In this document: piece after piece, positions 1 to 8,755 of the stretch | How positions within the stretch are numbered: the stretch's first letter is position 1 | Layout: every line of letters starts with the position of its first letter | DNA from: Acidimicrobiia bacterium | GTDB taxonomy: Bacteria > Actinomycetota > Acidimicrobiia > Spongiisociales > ZC4RG35 | NCBI GenBank assembly: GCA_026002975.1 | Contig: BPGJ01000001.1 | Span: 62,001-126,000, forward strand | Direction of reading: 5' to 3' | DNA length: 64,000 nucleotides | The notes under the pieces: generated by a model | Database searches by the model: none | What the model was told of the DNA's origin: nothing | The model's input: only the letters and a program-made list of their open reading frames with translations | Made by a program: the position numbers and the translations under genes

Positions 1-2
1 TG

Positions 3-1745
3 CTCTCCCCCGCCCCCCGGATACGGATCTCCTACACCGAGTTCCTGGCCCAGGTGGACGCGGGGAACGTGGTGTCGGTGGTGGGTACCGGCGAGACCAT
101 CCAGGGCACCCTGGCGGAGCCGATCAGCGACCCGCAGAACCCCCAGGTCACCTCCACCGAATTCGAGACGGTGCGGCCGGCCTTCGCCGAGGACGATCTG
201 CTCGCCCGGTTGATCGACGCCGGAGTGACCGTCAACGCCGAGGACCCGGACCGGCCGCCGCCCCTGTGGCAGCAGGTCGTGTTCGGGTTCGGTCCCACCC
301 TGCTGCTGGTCTGGCTGTGGCTGATGTTGTTCCGCCGGGCCGGGTCGGCCCTCGGGCCGCTCGCCGGGCTGGGACGCTCCCAGGCCCGCCGCTACGAGGC
401 GTCGGGGAAACGCACCACCTTCGACGACGTGGCCGGCATCGACGAAGCCGAGGCCGAGCTGGTGGAGATCGTCGACTTCCTCAAGAACCCCGAGAAGTAC
501 ACCCGGCTCGGCGGACGGATTCCCAAAGGGGTGCTGCTCTCCGGTCCGCCCGGCACCGGCAAGACCCTCCTGGCCCGGGCAGTTGCCGGCGAGGCAGGGG
601 TTCCCTTCTTTTCGATCTCGGCTTCCGAGTTCGTGGAGATGGTGGTGGGGGTGGGAGCGTCCCGGGTGCGGGACCTGTTCAAGACCGCCAAGGAGAACGC
701 ACCTTCCATCATCTTCATCGACGAGCTGGACGCCATCGGGCGGGAGCGGGGCGGTTCGATGTCGATCGGAGGCCACGACGAACGGGAGCAGACCTTGAAC
801 CAGATCCTCACCGAGATGGACGGTTTCACCGGCCGGGAAGGGGTGGTGGTGATCGCCGCCACCAACCGCCCCGAGATCCTGGACCGGGCCCTGCTCCGCC
901 CGGGGAGGTTCGACCGTCACGTCGTGGTGAACCCGCCGGACCTGAAGGGGCGCCGGGCCATCCTGGAGGTCCACACCCGGGACAAGCCGCTGGCCCCCGA
1001 CGTGGACCTGGACGCGGTCGCCGCGGCCACACCGGGCATGGTCGGTGCCGATCTGGCCAACCTGTGCAACGAGGCGGCGCTGATCGCGGCTCGCCGAGAC
1101 CGTTCCACCATCACCATGGAGGACTTCTACGACGCCCTCGAGAAGGTGGTGTTGGGGGCGGAGCGTCGCATCATGATGAGCCCCGAAGAGCGCCGGAGGA
1201 CCGCCTACCACGAGTCGGGTCACGCCCTCCTGGGAATGTTGCAGCCCGGTGCCGACCCGGTGCGAAAGGTGTCCATCGTGCCCCGAGGCCGGGCACTGGG
1301 TGTCACCCTCCAGTCGCCCGAGGCCGACCGCTACTCGTACTCCGAGGAGTACCTGCGGGGAAAGATCATCGGCATGTTGGGCGGCAGGGCCGCCGAGGAG
1401 ATCGTGTTCGGCGACGTGTCGACCGGAGCCGAGAACGACATGGTGCAGGCCACCCAGTTGGCCCGCAGCATGGTCGGGCGGTGGGGCATGTCGGAGGTGG
1501 TGGGGCCGGTGACCGTGTTCGACGACCGGATGGTCGACGCCTTCGGCAGGCCGTTGGTGTCGGAGAAGACGATGGAGATCGTCGACGACGAGGTGAGACG
1601 CCTGGTCGACGAATGCTACGAGGCGGCCCGCAAGCAGCTCACCGAGCATCGGGACAGGCTGGAGGCCCTGGCTGCGGCGCTCCTCGAACGTGAGACCCTC
1701 GACGAGGAAGAGGCGTATCGGGTGGCGGGCCTGCCCCGGTCGTGA
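3..1745 (+). CDS. ftsH: FtsH membrane-anchored AAA+ zinc metalloprotease, 5' end outside window
   Basis: The reading frame is open to the window edge, and the residues before the first in-window GTG (54) read like the usual FtsH periplasmic start (SYTEFLAQV), so the gene is cut and the first membrane helix is missing. The second helix lies near nt 275-335 ([15 protein letters not shown]). The AAA module follows, with Walker A GPPGTGKT near 545, Walker [10 protein letters not shown] near 715 and an intact second region of homology. The peptidase zinc site HESGH is at about 1210 and the third ligand is in TGAEND near 1430. By family it degrades membrane and short-lived regulatory proteins at the cytoplasmic face. 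The C-terminal tail is short. The helicase gene starts 5 nt after its stop, suggesting co-transcription. Confidence 0.97.
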   Translation, partial: LSPAPRIRISYTEFLAQVDAGNVVSVVGTGETIQGTLAEPISDPQNPQVTSTEFETVRPAFAEDDLLARLIDAGVTVNAEDPDRPPPLWQQVVFGFGPTLLLVWLWLMLFRRAGSALGPLAGLGRSQARRYEASGKRTTFDDVAGIDEAEAELVEIVDFLKNPEKYTRLGGRIPKGVLLSGPPGTGKTLLARAVAGEAGVPFFSISASEFVEMVVGVGASRVRDLFKTAKENAPSIIFIDELDAIGRERGGSMSIGGHDEREQTLNQILTEMDGFTGREGVVVIAATNRPEILDRALLRPGRFDRHVVVNPPDLKGRRAILEVHTRDKPLAPDVDLDAVAAATPGMVGADLANLCNEAALIAARRDRSTITMEDFYDALEKVVLGAERRIMMSPEERRRTAYHESGHALLGMLQPGADPVRKVSIVPRGRALGVTLQSPEADRYSYSEEYLRGKIIGMLGGRAAEEIVFGDVSTGAENDMVQATQLARSMVGRWGMSEVVGPVTVFDDRMVDAFGRPLVSEKTMEIVDDEVRRLVDECYEAARKQLTEHRDRLEALAAALLERETLDEEEAYRVAGLPRS

Positions 1746-1749
1746 GCCG

Positions 1750-3987
1750 GTGACGATCCTCGACCTCATCGACGGCTGGAAGCGGGAGCATCCCGACGAG
1801 CTGGTGTTCGTCGGGCACCTGCCGGCCCGTGATCCCCTGTTCTCGGAGCTCGACCCTCCCCCGCCGCCGATCCTGCGCCACCGGCTGGCCGAGCGGGGGA
1901 TCGACCGCTTCTGGCGGCATCAGGTCCAGGCGATCACCCGTATCCGCCGCGGGACGCACACCGTGGTGGTGGCCGGCACCGCCGCGGGGAAGACCCTCTG
2001 CTATCAGATTCCGATCGTCGAGTCGGTGTTGGGGGATCCTCCGGGAACCTCCCTGCTCCTCTACCCGACCAAGGCCCTGGCCCAGGATCAACTCCGCAGC
2101 CTGTTGGACCTGCGCATCCCCGAACTCCGGCCTGCCACCTACGACGGCGACACCCCGGTCTCCGAACGCAGACGGACGAGGGAGAGAGCCAACGTGGTCC
2201 TCACCAATCCCGACATGCTGCACCTGGGCATCCTCCCCCACCATCGGGGATGGGAGGGGTTCCTCCGGAGGCTCGCCTACGTGGTGGTCGACGAGATGCA
2301 CACCCTGAGGGGGGTGTTTGGATCCCACGTCGCTCTGATCCTGCGTCGCCTTCGCCGGATCTGCGACCACTACGGCTCCTCCCCCACCTTCGTGTTCGGG
2401 TCGGCCACCATCGGCAACCCGGACCAGCTCGCCCGGGCGCTGTCGGGCCTGGAGGTGGAGCTGGTAGACGACGACACCTCCCCCCGAGGTGAACAGTGGG
2501 TGGCCCTCTGGAACCCGGCGGTGGTCGACGAGGAGTCGAACCGCCGCCGGTCGCCCCTGGCCGACGCCACCGACCTGCTGTGTGAGCTGGTCCGCCGTCG
2601 GATCCACACCATCGTCTTCACCCGGAGTCGAAAGGCCACCGAGTTGATCTACCGGTGGGCTTCGGAGAGGGTGGGCAGGGACCACATCGCCCCCTACCGG
2701 GCCGGATACCTGCCGTCTGAGAGGAGGAGGGTGGAGCGCCGACTGTTCGCCGGTGAGCTCCTGGGAGTGGTGGCCACCAACGCGTTGGAGCTGGGGATCG
2801 ACGTCGGGGCGTTGGACGCCGCGATCGTCACCACCTTCCCGGGAACCATCTCGGCTTTCCGCCAGCAGGCCGGCCGGGCGGGCCGCCGCCGGGACGAGTC
2901 GCTGGTGGTGCTGGTGGCCGGGGAGGACGCCCTCGACCAGTACTTCATGACCCACCCCGAGGAGCTGTTCCGCAGGGAACCCGAAGCCGTGGTCGCCAAC
3001 CCGGCCAACCCGACCATCCTGAAGGAGCATCTGCTGTGCGCGGCCTATGAGAGGCCGGTCACCCTCGACGACCGGGAGGTGCTGGGCGAAGGAGTGGAAG
3101 AGGCGGCTACAGAGCTGGTGGCCGAGGGTCTCCTCGAAGTGAAGGGCCAGGCGCTGTACTGGGCGGGCCGCCACCGGCCCGCCGGTTCGGTGGACATCCG
3201 CTCTTCGGGAGGCCCGGGATACCTGGTCACCTGCGACGGGAGGCCGCTGGCGGTGCTGGACGAGTCACGTGTCTTCCGGGACGCCCACCCGGGCGCGGTG
3301 TACCTCCATGGGGGAGATACCTACCTGGTTGAGAGGCTGGATCTCCGCAACCGCGAGGTGCAGGTGGTCGAGGCCGAGGTCGGCTACTACACCCAACCCA
3401 AGGAGGAGAAGTTCCTCGATGTGGTCGAGGTGGAAGCCTCGGCTGCGGTCGGATCGGTGCTCCACCTGTTGGGAACCCTCCGGGTGGAGGCCCAGGTGGT
3501 GGCCTATCAGCGTCGGAAGCTGGGCTCCCGGGAGGTGATCGAGACGGTCCCGGTGGATCTCCCCGCCACGTCGTTCGTCACCCAGGGGATCTGGTTCGTG
3601 TTCCCCGAACAGGTGCTAGCCGTCGCCGGGGTCGACCCACGTGACCTTCCCGGAGCGTTGCACGCCGTCGAGCACGCCGCGATCGGCATGCTGCCTCTGC
3701 TCGCAGTGTGCGACCGGTGGGACCTGGGTGGGCTCTCCACCCCGTGGCATCCCGCCACCGGCGGGCCGTGCTTCTTCGTCTACGAGGCGTATCCGGGAGG
3801 AGCCGGGATCTCGCCGGTCGCCCACCGGGCGGGACGCAGCCACCTCGAGGCCACCCTCCAGGCGGTGCGGGACTGTCCCTGCCGCCGAGGGTGCCCTTCC
3901 TGTATCCAGTCTCCCAAGTGCGGCAACTTCAACGAGCCGCTGTCCAAGCCGGGGGCGATCGCCCTGCTGGAAGCCACCTTGGGTTGA
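1750..3987 (+). CDS. DEAD/DEAH-box helicase with C-terminal four-cysteine DUF1998 domain
   Basis: This is a superfamily 2 helicase of about 745 residues. Motif I is AGTAAGKT (residue about 75), motif II is DEMH (about 181), and the helicase C domain carries QQAGRAGRR. The last 40 residues hold the cysteine cluster CPCRRGCPSC...C typical of DUF1998 proteins. Relatives are Bacillus MrfA/YprA, which acts in mitomycin-lesion repair, and the actinobacterial 'helicase/secretion neighbourhood' helicase (Rv3649 type), which lies near a Tad operon just as here. I place the start at GTG 1750, just after the ftsH stop. An upstream in-frame start at 1690 would overlap ftsH by 56 nt and adds unconserved-looking residues. 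DNA repair is inferred from the family. Confidence 0.93.
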   Translation: MTILDLIDGWKREHPDELVFVGHLPARDPLFSELDPPPPPILRHRLAERGIDRFWRHQVQAITRIRRGTHTVVVAGTAAGKTLCYQIPIVESVLGDPPGTSLLLYPTKALAQDQLRSLLDLRIPELRPATYDGDTPVSERRRTRERANVVLTNPDMLHLGILPHHRGWEGFLRRLAYVVVDEMHTLRGVFGSHVALILRRLRRICDHYGSSPTFVFGSATIGNPDQLARALSGLEVELVDDDTSPRGEQWVALWNPAVVDEESNRRRSPLADATDLLCELVRRRIHTIVFTRSRKATELIYRWASERVGRDHIAPYRAGYLPSERRRVERRLFAGELLGVVATNALELGIDVGALDAAIVTTFPGTISAFRQQAGRAGRRRDESLVVLVAGEDALDQYFMTHPEELFRREPEAVVANPANPTILKEHLLCAAYERPVTLDDREVLGEGVEEAATELVAEGLLEVKGQALYWAGRHRPAGSVDIRSSGGPGYLVTCDGRPLAVLDESRVFRDAHPGAVYLHGGDTYLVERLDLRNREVQVVEAEVGYYTQPKEEKFLDVVEVEASAAVGSVLHLLGTLRVEAQVVAYQRRKLGSREVIETVPVDLPATSFVTQGIWFVFPEQVLAVAGVDPRDLPGALHAVEHAAIGMLPLLAVCDRWDLGGLSTPWHPATGGPCFFVYEAYPGGAGISPVAHRAGRSHLEATLQAVRDCPCRRGCPSCIQSPKCGNFNEPLSKPGAIALLEATLG

Positions 3988-4023
3988 AACATTCTGTTCA
4001 CATTCGGGCAACTCGGAGGAAAC
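3986..4023 (+). promoter_or_regulatory. Four-box GlnR-like operator upstream of glutamine synthetase
   Basis: Four 5-mers, gaaac, ttcac, gcaac and gaaac, are each separated by exactly 6 nt, so the AC dinucleotides fall every 11 bp (3989, 4000, 4011, 4022). This is the layout of the actinomycete GlnR operator (AC-ending boxes with 6-nt gaps). It lies 45 nt before the glnII start. A TTGAAA at 3984-3989 could be a -35, but no TANNNT -10 follows it, which would suit activator dependence. The GlnR assignment is by analogy. Confidence 0.7.
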
Positions 4024-4068
4024 GACCGGCTGGGAGGCTGCCCGCAACCCGAATCAGGAGGACAGCCC

Positions 4069-5076
4069 ATGCCCTATCGAGCCGAATACATCTGGATCGA
4101 CGGGTCGCAACCCACTCAGAAGCTTCGCTCGAAGACCAAGATCGTCCCCGACGGACAGGAGCCTCCCATCTGGGGGTTCGATGGGTCTTCCACCAACCAG
4201 GCTCCCGGCAACGCCTCCGACTGTGTGCTGAAGCCGGTCAAGATCATCGCCGATCCCATCCGGGGCGGCGACGACGTGTTGGTGCTGTGTGAGGTGCTGA
4301 CCGTCGACATGGAGCCCCACCCTTCGAACACCCGGGCGGCTTGCGTGGAGATCGCCGCCAAGTACGCCGATCACGACCCGTGGTTCGGGATCGAGCAGGA
4401 GTACACCTTCTTCAAGGACGGAAGGCCGCTGGGGTTCCCTCCCGGTGGTTTCCCCGCTCCCCAGGGTGGCTACTACTGCGGGGTGGGAGCCGACGAGATC
4501 TACGGGCGACCGGTGGTGGAGGCCCACACCGAGGCCTGCCTCAAGGCGGGTCTGGCCATCTCGGGCACCAACGCCGAGGTGATGATCGGCCAGTGGGAGT
4601 TCCAGATCGGCCCTCTCGGCCCGGTCGAGGTCGCCGACCAGGTGTGGTTGGCCCGATGGCTGTTGTATCGGATCGCCGAGGACTACGGCATCAGCGCGCA
4701 TCTCGACCCCAAACCCGTCAAGGGTGACTGGAACGGGGCCGGCGCCCACACCAACTTCTCCACCAAGGAGATGCGGGAGAGCTACGACGCGATCATCGCC
4801 GCCTGTGAAGCGCTGGGCAAGCGCCACGACCTCCACATCGAGAACTACGGGGCCGACATCGAACACCGGCTCACCGGTCTGCACGAGACCGCCCCGTGGA
4901 CCCACTTCTCCTACGGGGTGTCCGACCGGGGAGCATCGGTGCGGATCCCTTGGCAGGTGGCGAAGGAAGGCCGCGGATACATCGAGGACCGCCGACCCAA
5001 CGCCAATATGGATCCCTATGTGGTGACCCGTCTCATCACCGAGACGGTGTGCGGCTCCTTCGACGGGGATCTCTGA
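4069..5076 (+). CDS. glnII: Glutamine synthetase, type II (eukaryotic-like, GlnII)
   Basis: It catalyses ATP-dependent amidation of glutamate with ammonia in the cytosol. The 335-residue length, the opening EYIWIDGS...RSKT, WGFDGSSTNQA, FGIEQEYTFF (metal-binding glutamates), NGAGAHTNFS (nucleotide/ammonia region) and SVRIPWQV all mark GSII rather than the roughly 470-residue GSI. The start is secured by a Shine-Dalgarno AGGAGG at 4056-4061, 7 nt before ATG. GSII lacks the adenylylation control of GSI, so transcriptional control is expected; the GlnR-like boxes upstream fit that. It is followed by a strong palindromic terminator and convergent ybaK. Confidence 0.97.
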   Translation: MPYRAEYIWIDGSQPTQKLRSKTKIVPDGQEPPIWGFDGSSTNQAPGNASDCVLKPVKIIADPIRGGDDVLVLCEVLTVDMEPHPSNTRAACVEIAAKYADHDPWFGIEQEYTFFKDGRPLGFPPGGFPAPQGGYYCGVGADEIYGRPVVEAHTEACLKAGLAISGTNAEVMIGQWEFQIGPLGPVEVADQVWLARWLLYRIAEDYGISAHLDPKPVKGDWNGAGAHTNFSTKEMRESYDAIIAACEALGKRHDLHIENYGADIEHRLTGLHETAPWTHFSYGVSDRGASVRIPWQVAKEGRGYIEDRRPNANMDPYVVTRLITETVCGSFDGDL

Positions 5077-5097
5077 ACTTCCCGCCGGTTCGGGTAT

Positions 5098-5129
5098 CGA
5101 AGGGGGGGACGGTTCCGTCCCCCCCTTCG
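5098..5129. terminator. Bidirectional palindromic terminator between glnII and ybaK
   Basis: A perfect 15-bp inverted repeat (arms 5098-5112 and 5115-5129) contains a run of seven G answered by seven C. There is no U-tract, as is common for high-GC terminators. It sits between the convergent stops of glnII (5076) and ybaK (5131). Confidence 0.8.
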
Positions 5130-5130
5130 G

Positions 5131-5604
5131 TCACGTCAGGGGCGCCACCGAGGCGCCCAAAAACCCCACCAGGTCGGGCGAGGCCAACTGGAGTTGGAGA
5201 CCTCGGGCACCGCCGCTCACGTACACGACCGGGTCGTCCATGACCGAGCGGTCCACGTAGACCGGGAGTCGCCGACGCTGCCCGAACGGGCTTATCCCTC
5301 CGGTGACGTATCCGGTGAGGCGTTCGGCGTCGGCCGGGGAGGCCAGCTCGGCCCGCTTACCGCCCGCCGCCCGGGCCAGAGCCTTGGTGGAGAGGCGGGA
5401 GTCGGCGGGGACTATGGCCACCACGGGTTCGCCGTCCACCCGGGCCACCAGTGTCTTGAACACCCGCCGGGGATCCAGCCCGAGGAGCCTGGCCACCGCC
5501 TCGCCGTAGGGGAGACGCCCGTCGACCCGGTCGGCTGGGTAGGTGAGCACCCGATGGGGCACACCGGCTCGGGTGAGCTGGTCGATCGCCCTGGTGCGGG
5601 TCAT
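5131..5604 (-). CDS. ybaK: YbaK/EbsC-type aminoacyl-tRNA editing deacylase (Cys-tRNA(Pro))
   Basis: The 157-residue protein has the single-domain editing fold. It begins TRAIDQLTRAGVPHRV, continues VFKTLVARVDGEPVVAIVPAD with the conserved lysine, and has the glycine-rich GYVTGGISPFGQ segment of YbaK. The family hydrolyses Cys-tRNA(Pro) formed by prolyl-tRNA synthetase. The start codon overlaps the stop of the preceding TadE/G-like gene (ATGA), so it may be the last gene of the Tad operon. A TAGCAT box 6 nt before the ATG could also give it its own leaderless transcript. The editing substrate is inferred from family. Confidence 0.92.
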   Translation of the reverse strand: MTRTRAIDQLTRAGVPHRVLTYPADRVDGRLPYGEAVARLLGLDPRRVFKTLVARVDGEPVVAIVPADSRLSTKALARAAGGKRAELASPADAERLTGYVTGGISPFGQRRRLPVYVDRSVMDDPVVYVSGGARGLQLQLASPDLVGFLGASVAPLT

Positions 5605-5951
5605 CCGGCCATGCTAGGAACGCCCTCCGCTGCCGCCGATGCCCTGACCGTGACCCGGCCGAACACCGGAACCACCCTGATCATGCTCACCCCGACCTCG
5701 ACCCGGCGGGTTCCGGCTCCGACCTGGCATCTGCACCATTCGAGGCGGGCGCCGTTGGCCCGGGCCAACCTGCCGGCCTCCCTCGAGGCGGTGCCGGGTG
5801 CTGCGGCGGCAGCGGCGAGGGCGGCGGCGTCAGCCGCGGTCTGGGCCTCGAGTTTGGCGGACGCCAAAGAGGCCGCCCCCACCGCTGCCATGCCCACCAG
5901 GCACACCAGGGCCGCCACCGCCGCCGCCATGACCCCCGCCGAACCCTTCAT
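5601..5951 (-). CDS. TadE/G-like pseudopilin of a Tad (Flp) pilus operon
   Basis: This small protein (116 aa) has an N-terminal membrane segment (VMAAAVAALVCLVGMAAV) preceded by GSAG, followed by an alanine-rich helix TAADAAALAAAAA, as in the Rv3654c-type 'helicase/secretion neighbourhood TadE-like' family. It probably is an exported or membrane-held minor pilin. The start overlaps the TadE stop by ATGA and its own stop overlaps ybaK, so it is translationally coupled on both sides. It has a pair of cysteines (WCRCQ). Confidence 0.8.
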   Translation of the reverse strand: MKGSAGVMAAAVAALVCLVGMAAVGAASLASAKLEAQTAADAAALAAAAAAPGTASREAGRLARANGARLEWCRCQVGAGTRRVEVGVSMIRVVPVFGRVTVRASAAAEGVPSMAG

Positions 5952-6310
5952 CGTTCCACCCTCATCACCGCTCTGGCGGTGAGGGGAACGGTGATCCCCC
6001 TGACCAGTGGGGTCACCAGATTCCGGCGGTACGACACGACCACCTCGGCGGCGGCTCCCACCACCGAGGGTCTCCGCACCCTGATGGTCACCCGTGAACG
6101 GAGCGAGTCGGGTAACGCCCGTCTGGCCGCCTCGACCGCCCGGGCCGGATCGGGGACGGTGGCCGCCACCCGGGCACCTTCCCGGGCGGCGGCCACCAGC
6201 TCGAGGCGGGCGCCGAACAAGGCGGCGAGTTCGACGAATCCGATCAGCACCGCCAGGAGGAGGGGAAGCACCAACGCCGCCTCCAGCGTGAGGGATCCGG
6301 CCTGATTCAG
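5948..6310 (-). CDS. TadE-family minor pilin, non-canonical start
   Basis: The sequence GSLTLEAALVLPLLLAVLIG is a classic class III (TadE) signal: short polar leader, glutamate at +5 and a hydrophobic helix. The remainder is a soluble domain ending VPLTARAVMRVER, about 120 residues in all. No ATG, GTG or TTG lies in frame between the pilin stop and this helix. The only sensible start is a CTG at 6310-6308 overlapping the pilin stop (CTGA). Longer in-frame starts (6598, 6580) would overlap the whole pilin gene with a non-pilin-like N-terminus. The start is therefore uncertain. Confidence 0.75.
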   Translation of the reverse strand: MNQAGSLTLEAALVLPLLLAVLIGFVELAALFGARLELVAAAREGARVAATVPDPARAVEAARRALPDSLRSRVTIRVRRPSVVGAAAEVVVSYRRNLVTPLVRGITVPLTARAVMRVER

Positions 6311-6522
6311 AACCGGACCCCGCGGGCGGCGGAGGTCACCCAGCCCACCACCGTCTCGAACAGCTTGCCGAGGGTGCTCTTGCCCGACCCGCTCTTGGCC
6401 CAGGAGATCAGCACCAGGGCGATGGCGGTGACCGCCAACATCACCAGGACGTATTCGACCGTCCCCTGGCCTCTCTGGTCCCGTGCCATCCGCACCAGGA
6501 ACCAGCTCCACAGTCGCGTCAT
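6307..6522 (-). CDS. Flp/DUF4244-type major pilin subunit
   Basis: The 71-residue protein contains RDQRGQGTVEYVLVMLAVTA, the prepilin peptidase site (G before TVEY) plus hydrophobic helix of Flp pilins, as in the DUF4244 protein Rv3656c. The start at ATG 6522 is chosen because AAGGAG lies 6 nt upstream; a longer in-frame start (6561) lacks such a signal. No TadV-type prepilin peptidase is present in the window, so it must be encoded elsewhere. It lies 54 nt after tadC, while all the other junctions in this operon overlap. Confidence 0.85.
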   Translation of the reverse strand: MTRLWSWFLVRMARDQRGQGTVEYVLVMLAVTAIALVLISWAKSGSGKSTLGKLFETVVGWVTSAARGVRF

Positions 6523-6576
6523 GCGCGCTCCTTTCGTCGCTGCCGGCGGCCGGCCGGCCACGGGGGGAAGTGATCC

Positions 6577-7083
6577 TCATGGGCCCACCCCGCTCCACAG
6601 TTCCGAGATCTGGGTCGCCACCACCGGTCCCATCACCAGCACGACGAAACCGGGGAGCAGCATCAGAGAGAGGGGAACGAGCAGGGTCACGGGAAGAGTG
6701 CGGATCCGGCGGAGACGCTCGGTTCGGGATTCGAGGGTGCGGGCCCGGATGAACGCCCCCACCGCTTCGGTCAGGGGAGCGCCACTCAGTTGGGCTCTCG
6801 CCAGGAGTCGTGCCAGACCGGCCAGCTCTCCTTCGGTCTCGACGAGAGCCTGGGCCAGCCCCACTGCGGTGGCCCGCCTGGTGAGAGCGGCCAGCTCCCG
6901 CCCCACCCCGGTCTCCTCGGTGGTGCGGTGGAGCGCCGAGGCGAGCGGGAGCCCGGCGGTCAACCCGAGGGAGAGGAGACGGGCGGTGGCCAACACCGGG
7001 TCGTCCCGGCGGGTACCGACCAACTTCGGAAGGCGGCGCGGCCGCCAGCCCAGCACCAGCAGAGCGCCGAGCAGCCAGATCAC
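6577..7083 (-). CDS. TadC-like type II secretion F-domain membrane protein
   Basis: About 168 residues. An N-terminal hydrophobic segment (VIWLLGALLVLGW) precedes a GspF-like helical domain (TARLLSLGLTAGLPLASAL) and a C-terminal pair of helices (LLVPLSLMLLPGFVVLVMG). It should form the inner-membrane platform of the pilus with TadB. GTG at 7083 overlaps the TadB stop (GTGA). Much longer open frame exists upstream, but it runs through tadB in the wrong frame and was discarded. Confidence 0.85.
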   Translation of the reverse strand: MIWLLGALLVLGWRPRRLPKLVGTRRDDPVLATARLLSLGLTAGLPLASALHRTTEETGVGRELAALTRRATAVGLAQALVETEGELAGLARLLARAQLSGAPLTEAVGAFIRARTLESRTERLRRIRTLPVTLLVPLSLMLLPGFVVLVMGPVVATQISELWSGVGP

Positions 7084-7733
7084 CGGGTCGCCCTCCTCAC
7101 CAGATAGGCGGTGGACGCCACCCCCGCCAAGGTGAGGGACGAACCGACCGTCACGATCACCGCCCCAGCCAGGGACGACGCCGCCAAGGCGGCGAGGCGA
7201 CCGTCGGCCAGCATCCAGACCAACAAGAGGAGCGGCAACCCGCCCACCACCATCCCTTGGAGGAGGGCCGGCGCGGTGGCTGCCCGCCTCTCCCGGTCGA
7301 GCTCCTCGCTGTCGAGCACCTGCACGGCCAGGTCTTCGAAGAGACGTGCGGGGGCGCCTCCAACCTCGGCGGCCAGCCGAAAGGCGGCGGCTGCCAACCG
7401 GCCGGCGTCCCCCAGGGCGGTCTCCACCGCGTCGGCCACCTCGGCCATCGGCCTTCCCTGGGCGGCCAGCCGCGCCGGTTCCCCGAACCGGGGATGGCCC
7501 TCCCCCACCGCGGCGAGCGCCGCTCGGAGGGACTGGCCGGCCCGCAGCTCGGAGGCCAGCGCCACCAAGATCTCGGAGTCGGGGGCAGTCCGATCGGGGT
7601 GGGAGCGCAGGCTGCGTAGCGACAGGACGCCGACGATCACGGCGGTTGGAGCCGGCCACCAGTAGGCGCCGGCCGCCAGACCGAGAACCGGCCACGGCAC
7701 CCGGTGGAGCAGGGCGAGAGCAACGACGATCAT
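7080..7733 (-). CDS. TadB-like type II secretion F-domain membrane protein
   Basis: 217 residues from ATG 7733 (MIVVALALL). Hydrophobic N-terminus, a central GspF domain (SEILVALASELRAGQSLRAAL, typical of TadB), and C-terminal membrane helices around GLPLLLLVWML and VGSSLTLAGVAS. The start overlaps the ATPase stop (ATGA) and its end overlaps TadC. The partner and function, as pilus assembly platform, are inferred from family and gene order, which matches Rv3658c-Rv3657c. Confidence 0.86.
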   Translation of the reverse strand: MIVVALALLHRVPWPVLGLAAGAYWWPAPTAVIVGVLSLRSLRSHPDRTAPDSEILVALASELRAGQSLRAALAAVGEGHPRFGEPARLAAQGRPMAEVADAVETALGDAGRLAAAAFRLAAEVGGAPARLFEDLAVQVLDSEELDRERRAATAPALLQGMVVGGLPLLLLVWMLADGRLAALAASSLAGAVIVTVGSSLTLAGVASTAYLVRRATR

Positions 7734-8755
7734 CCCACCTCCTCGATCGCCACCACCCGGCGGGACGACCCCCGCCTCTCCAGCTGCACGACCAGGTCGA
7801 TCGCCACCTCGATCTGGCGTCGGACCGCGGTCTCCGAGACTCGTCGGCTCCCCGAGAGGGCCAGGGTCTCGAGCCGCCACAGCGCCTCCTCGGGAGAGTT
7901 GGCGTGGATGGTCCCCAAAGACCCGGCATGCCCGGTGTTCAACGCCGAGATGAGGTCGAGGGCCTCCGGTCCCCGCACCTCGCCGAGCACCAGTCGGTCG
8001 GGGCGGAGCCGGAGCGCCGACCGTAGGAGCTGCGCCAAGGTGACCTCCCCGGCCCCCTCGGCGTTGGGAGGGTGGGCTTCCAGTCGCACCACGTGGCCGG
8101 GTAGGCGCAGCTCGGCCGCATCCTCGATGGTGACGATCCTCTCACCGGGAGGAATCAGGGCACCCAACACGTTGAGCAGGGTGGTCTTGCCGGCACCCGT
8201 GCCTCCCGACACCAGCACGTTGAGCCGTTCCCGGACCGCGGACGCCAAACGGTCGGCGCCGAGCCGATCGATCGAACCGGCCGCGACCAGGGCGTCGAGA
8301 TCGGGAACCGCCTGGGTGAACCGTCTGATCGCCACCAGGGGACCGTCCACCGAAGCGGGTGGGACCACCGCGTGGAGGCGGCTGCCGTCGGGCAGACGCG
8401 CGTCGACGGTCGGGGACGACCGGTCGAGGCGGAGACCGAGAGGGGTGATCGCCCTTTCGACCGCGGCCACCACCGCGGCTTCGTCGGGAAAGGCGACGTC
8501 GGTGAGCTCGAGCCGTCCGTCCCTCTCCACCCACACCTGGTCGTACCGGTTGACCAGCACGTCGGTGACCCGGGGATCGGCCAGCAGGCCCTCCAACGGG
8601 CCGAGTCCGACCAGAGCGTCTACCACCGACTTCAGCTCGTCGGGACCGGCCAGCGGAGCTTCGGTGATCGCCAGGCGTCGGACCAGCCGCTCCACGCTGT
8701 CCCGGTCGAGGGGAACACCGCTCCGCAGCACCGCCCTGGTGAGTCGGCCGGTCAT
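7730..8755 (-). CDS. tadA: TadA/CpaF secretion ATPase of the Tad pilus
   Basis: 341 residues. Walker A is SGGTGAGKTTLLN, the Asp-box/Walker B region is RLVLGEVRGPEALDL and the histidine box is SLGTIHANSPEEAL, all characteristic of CpaF-type hexameric ATPases that power pilin assembly at the cytoplasmic face. ATG 8755 overlaps the stop of the upstream CpaE-like gene (ATGA). The N-terminal domain (LVGLGPLEGLLADPRVTDVLVN) is present, so the enzyme looks complete. Confidence 0.93.
   Translation of the reverse strand: MTGRLTRAVLRSGVPLDRDSVERLVRRLAITEAPLAGPDELKSVVDALVGLGPLEGLLADPRVTDVLVNRYDQVWVERDGRLELTDVAFPDEAAVVAAVERAITPLGLRLDRSSPTVDARLPDGSRLHAVVPPASVDGPLVAIRRFTQAVPDLDALVAAGSIDRLGADRLASAVRERLNVLVSGGTGAGKTTLLNVLGALIPPGERIVTIEDAAELRLPGHVVRLEAHPPNAEGAGEVTLAQLLRSALRLRPDRLVLGEVRGPEALDLISALNTGHAGSLGTIHANSPEEALWRLETLALSGSRRVSETAVRRQIEVAIDLVVQLERRGSSRRVVAIEEVG

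Noticed and set aside
1639-3174. Long minus-strand open frame opposite the helicase
   Set aside because: Mirror of the helicase coding frame; Gln/Pro/Gly-rich with no domains.
5611-5616. TAGCAT as a dedicated ybaK promoter
   Set aside because: Not listed as a separate feature because it lies within codons of the overlapping TadE/G-like gene, and ybaK is already translationally coupled; it may be chance.
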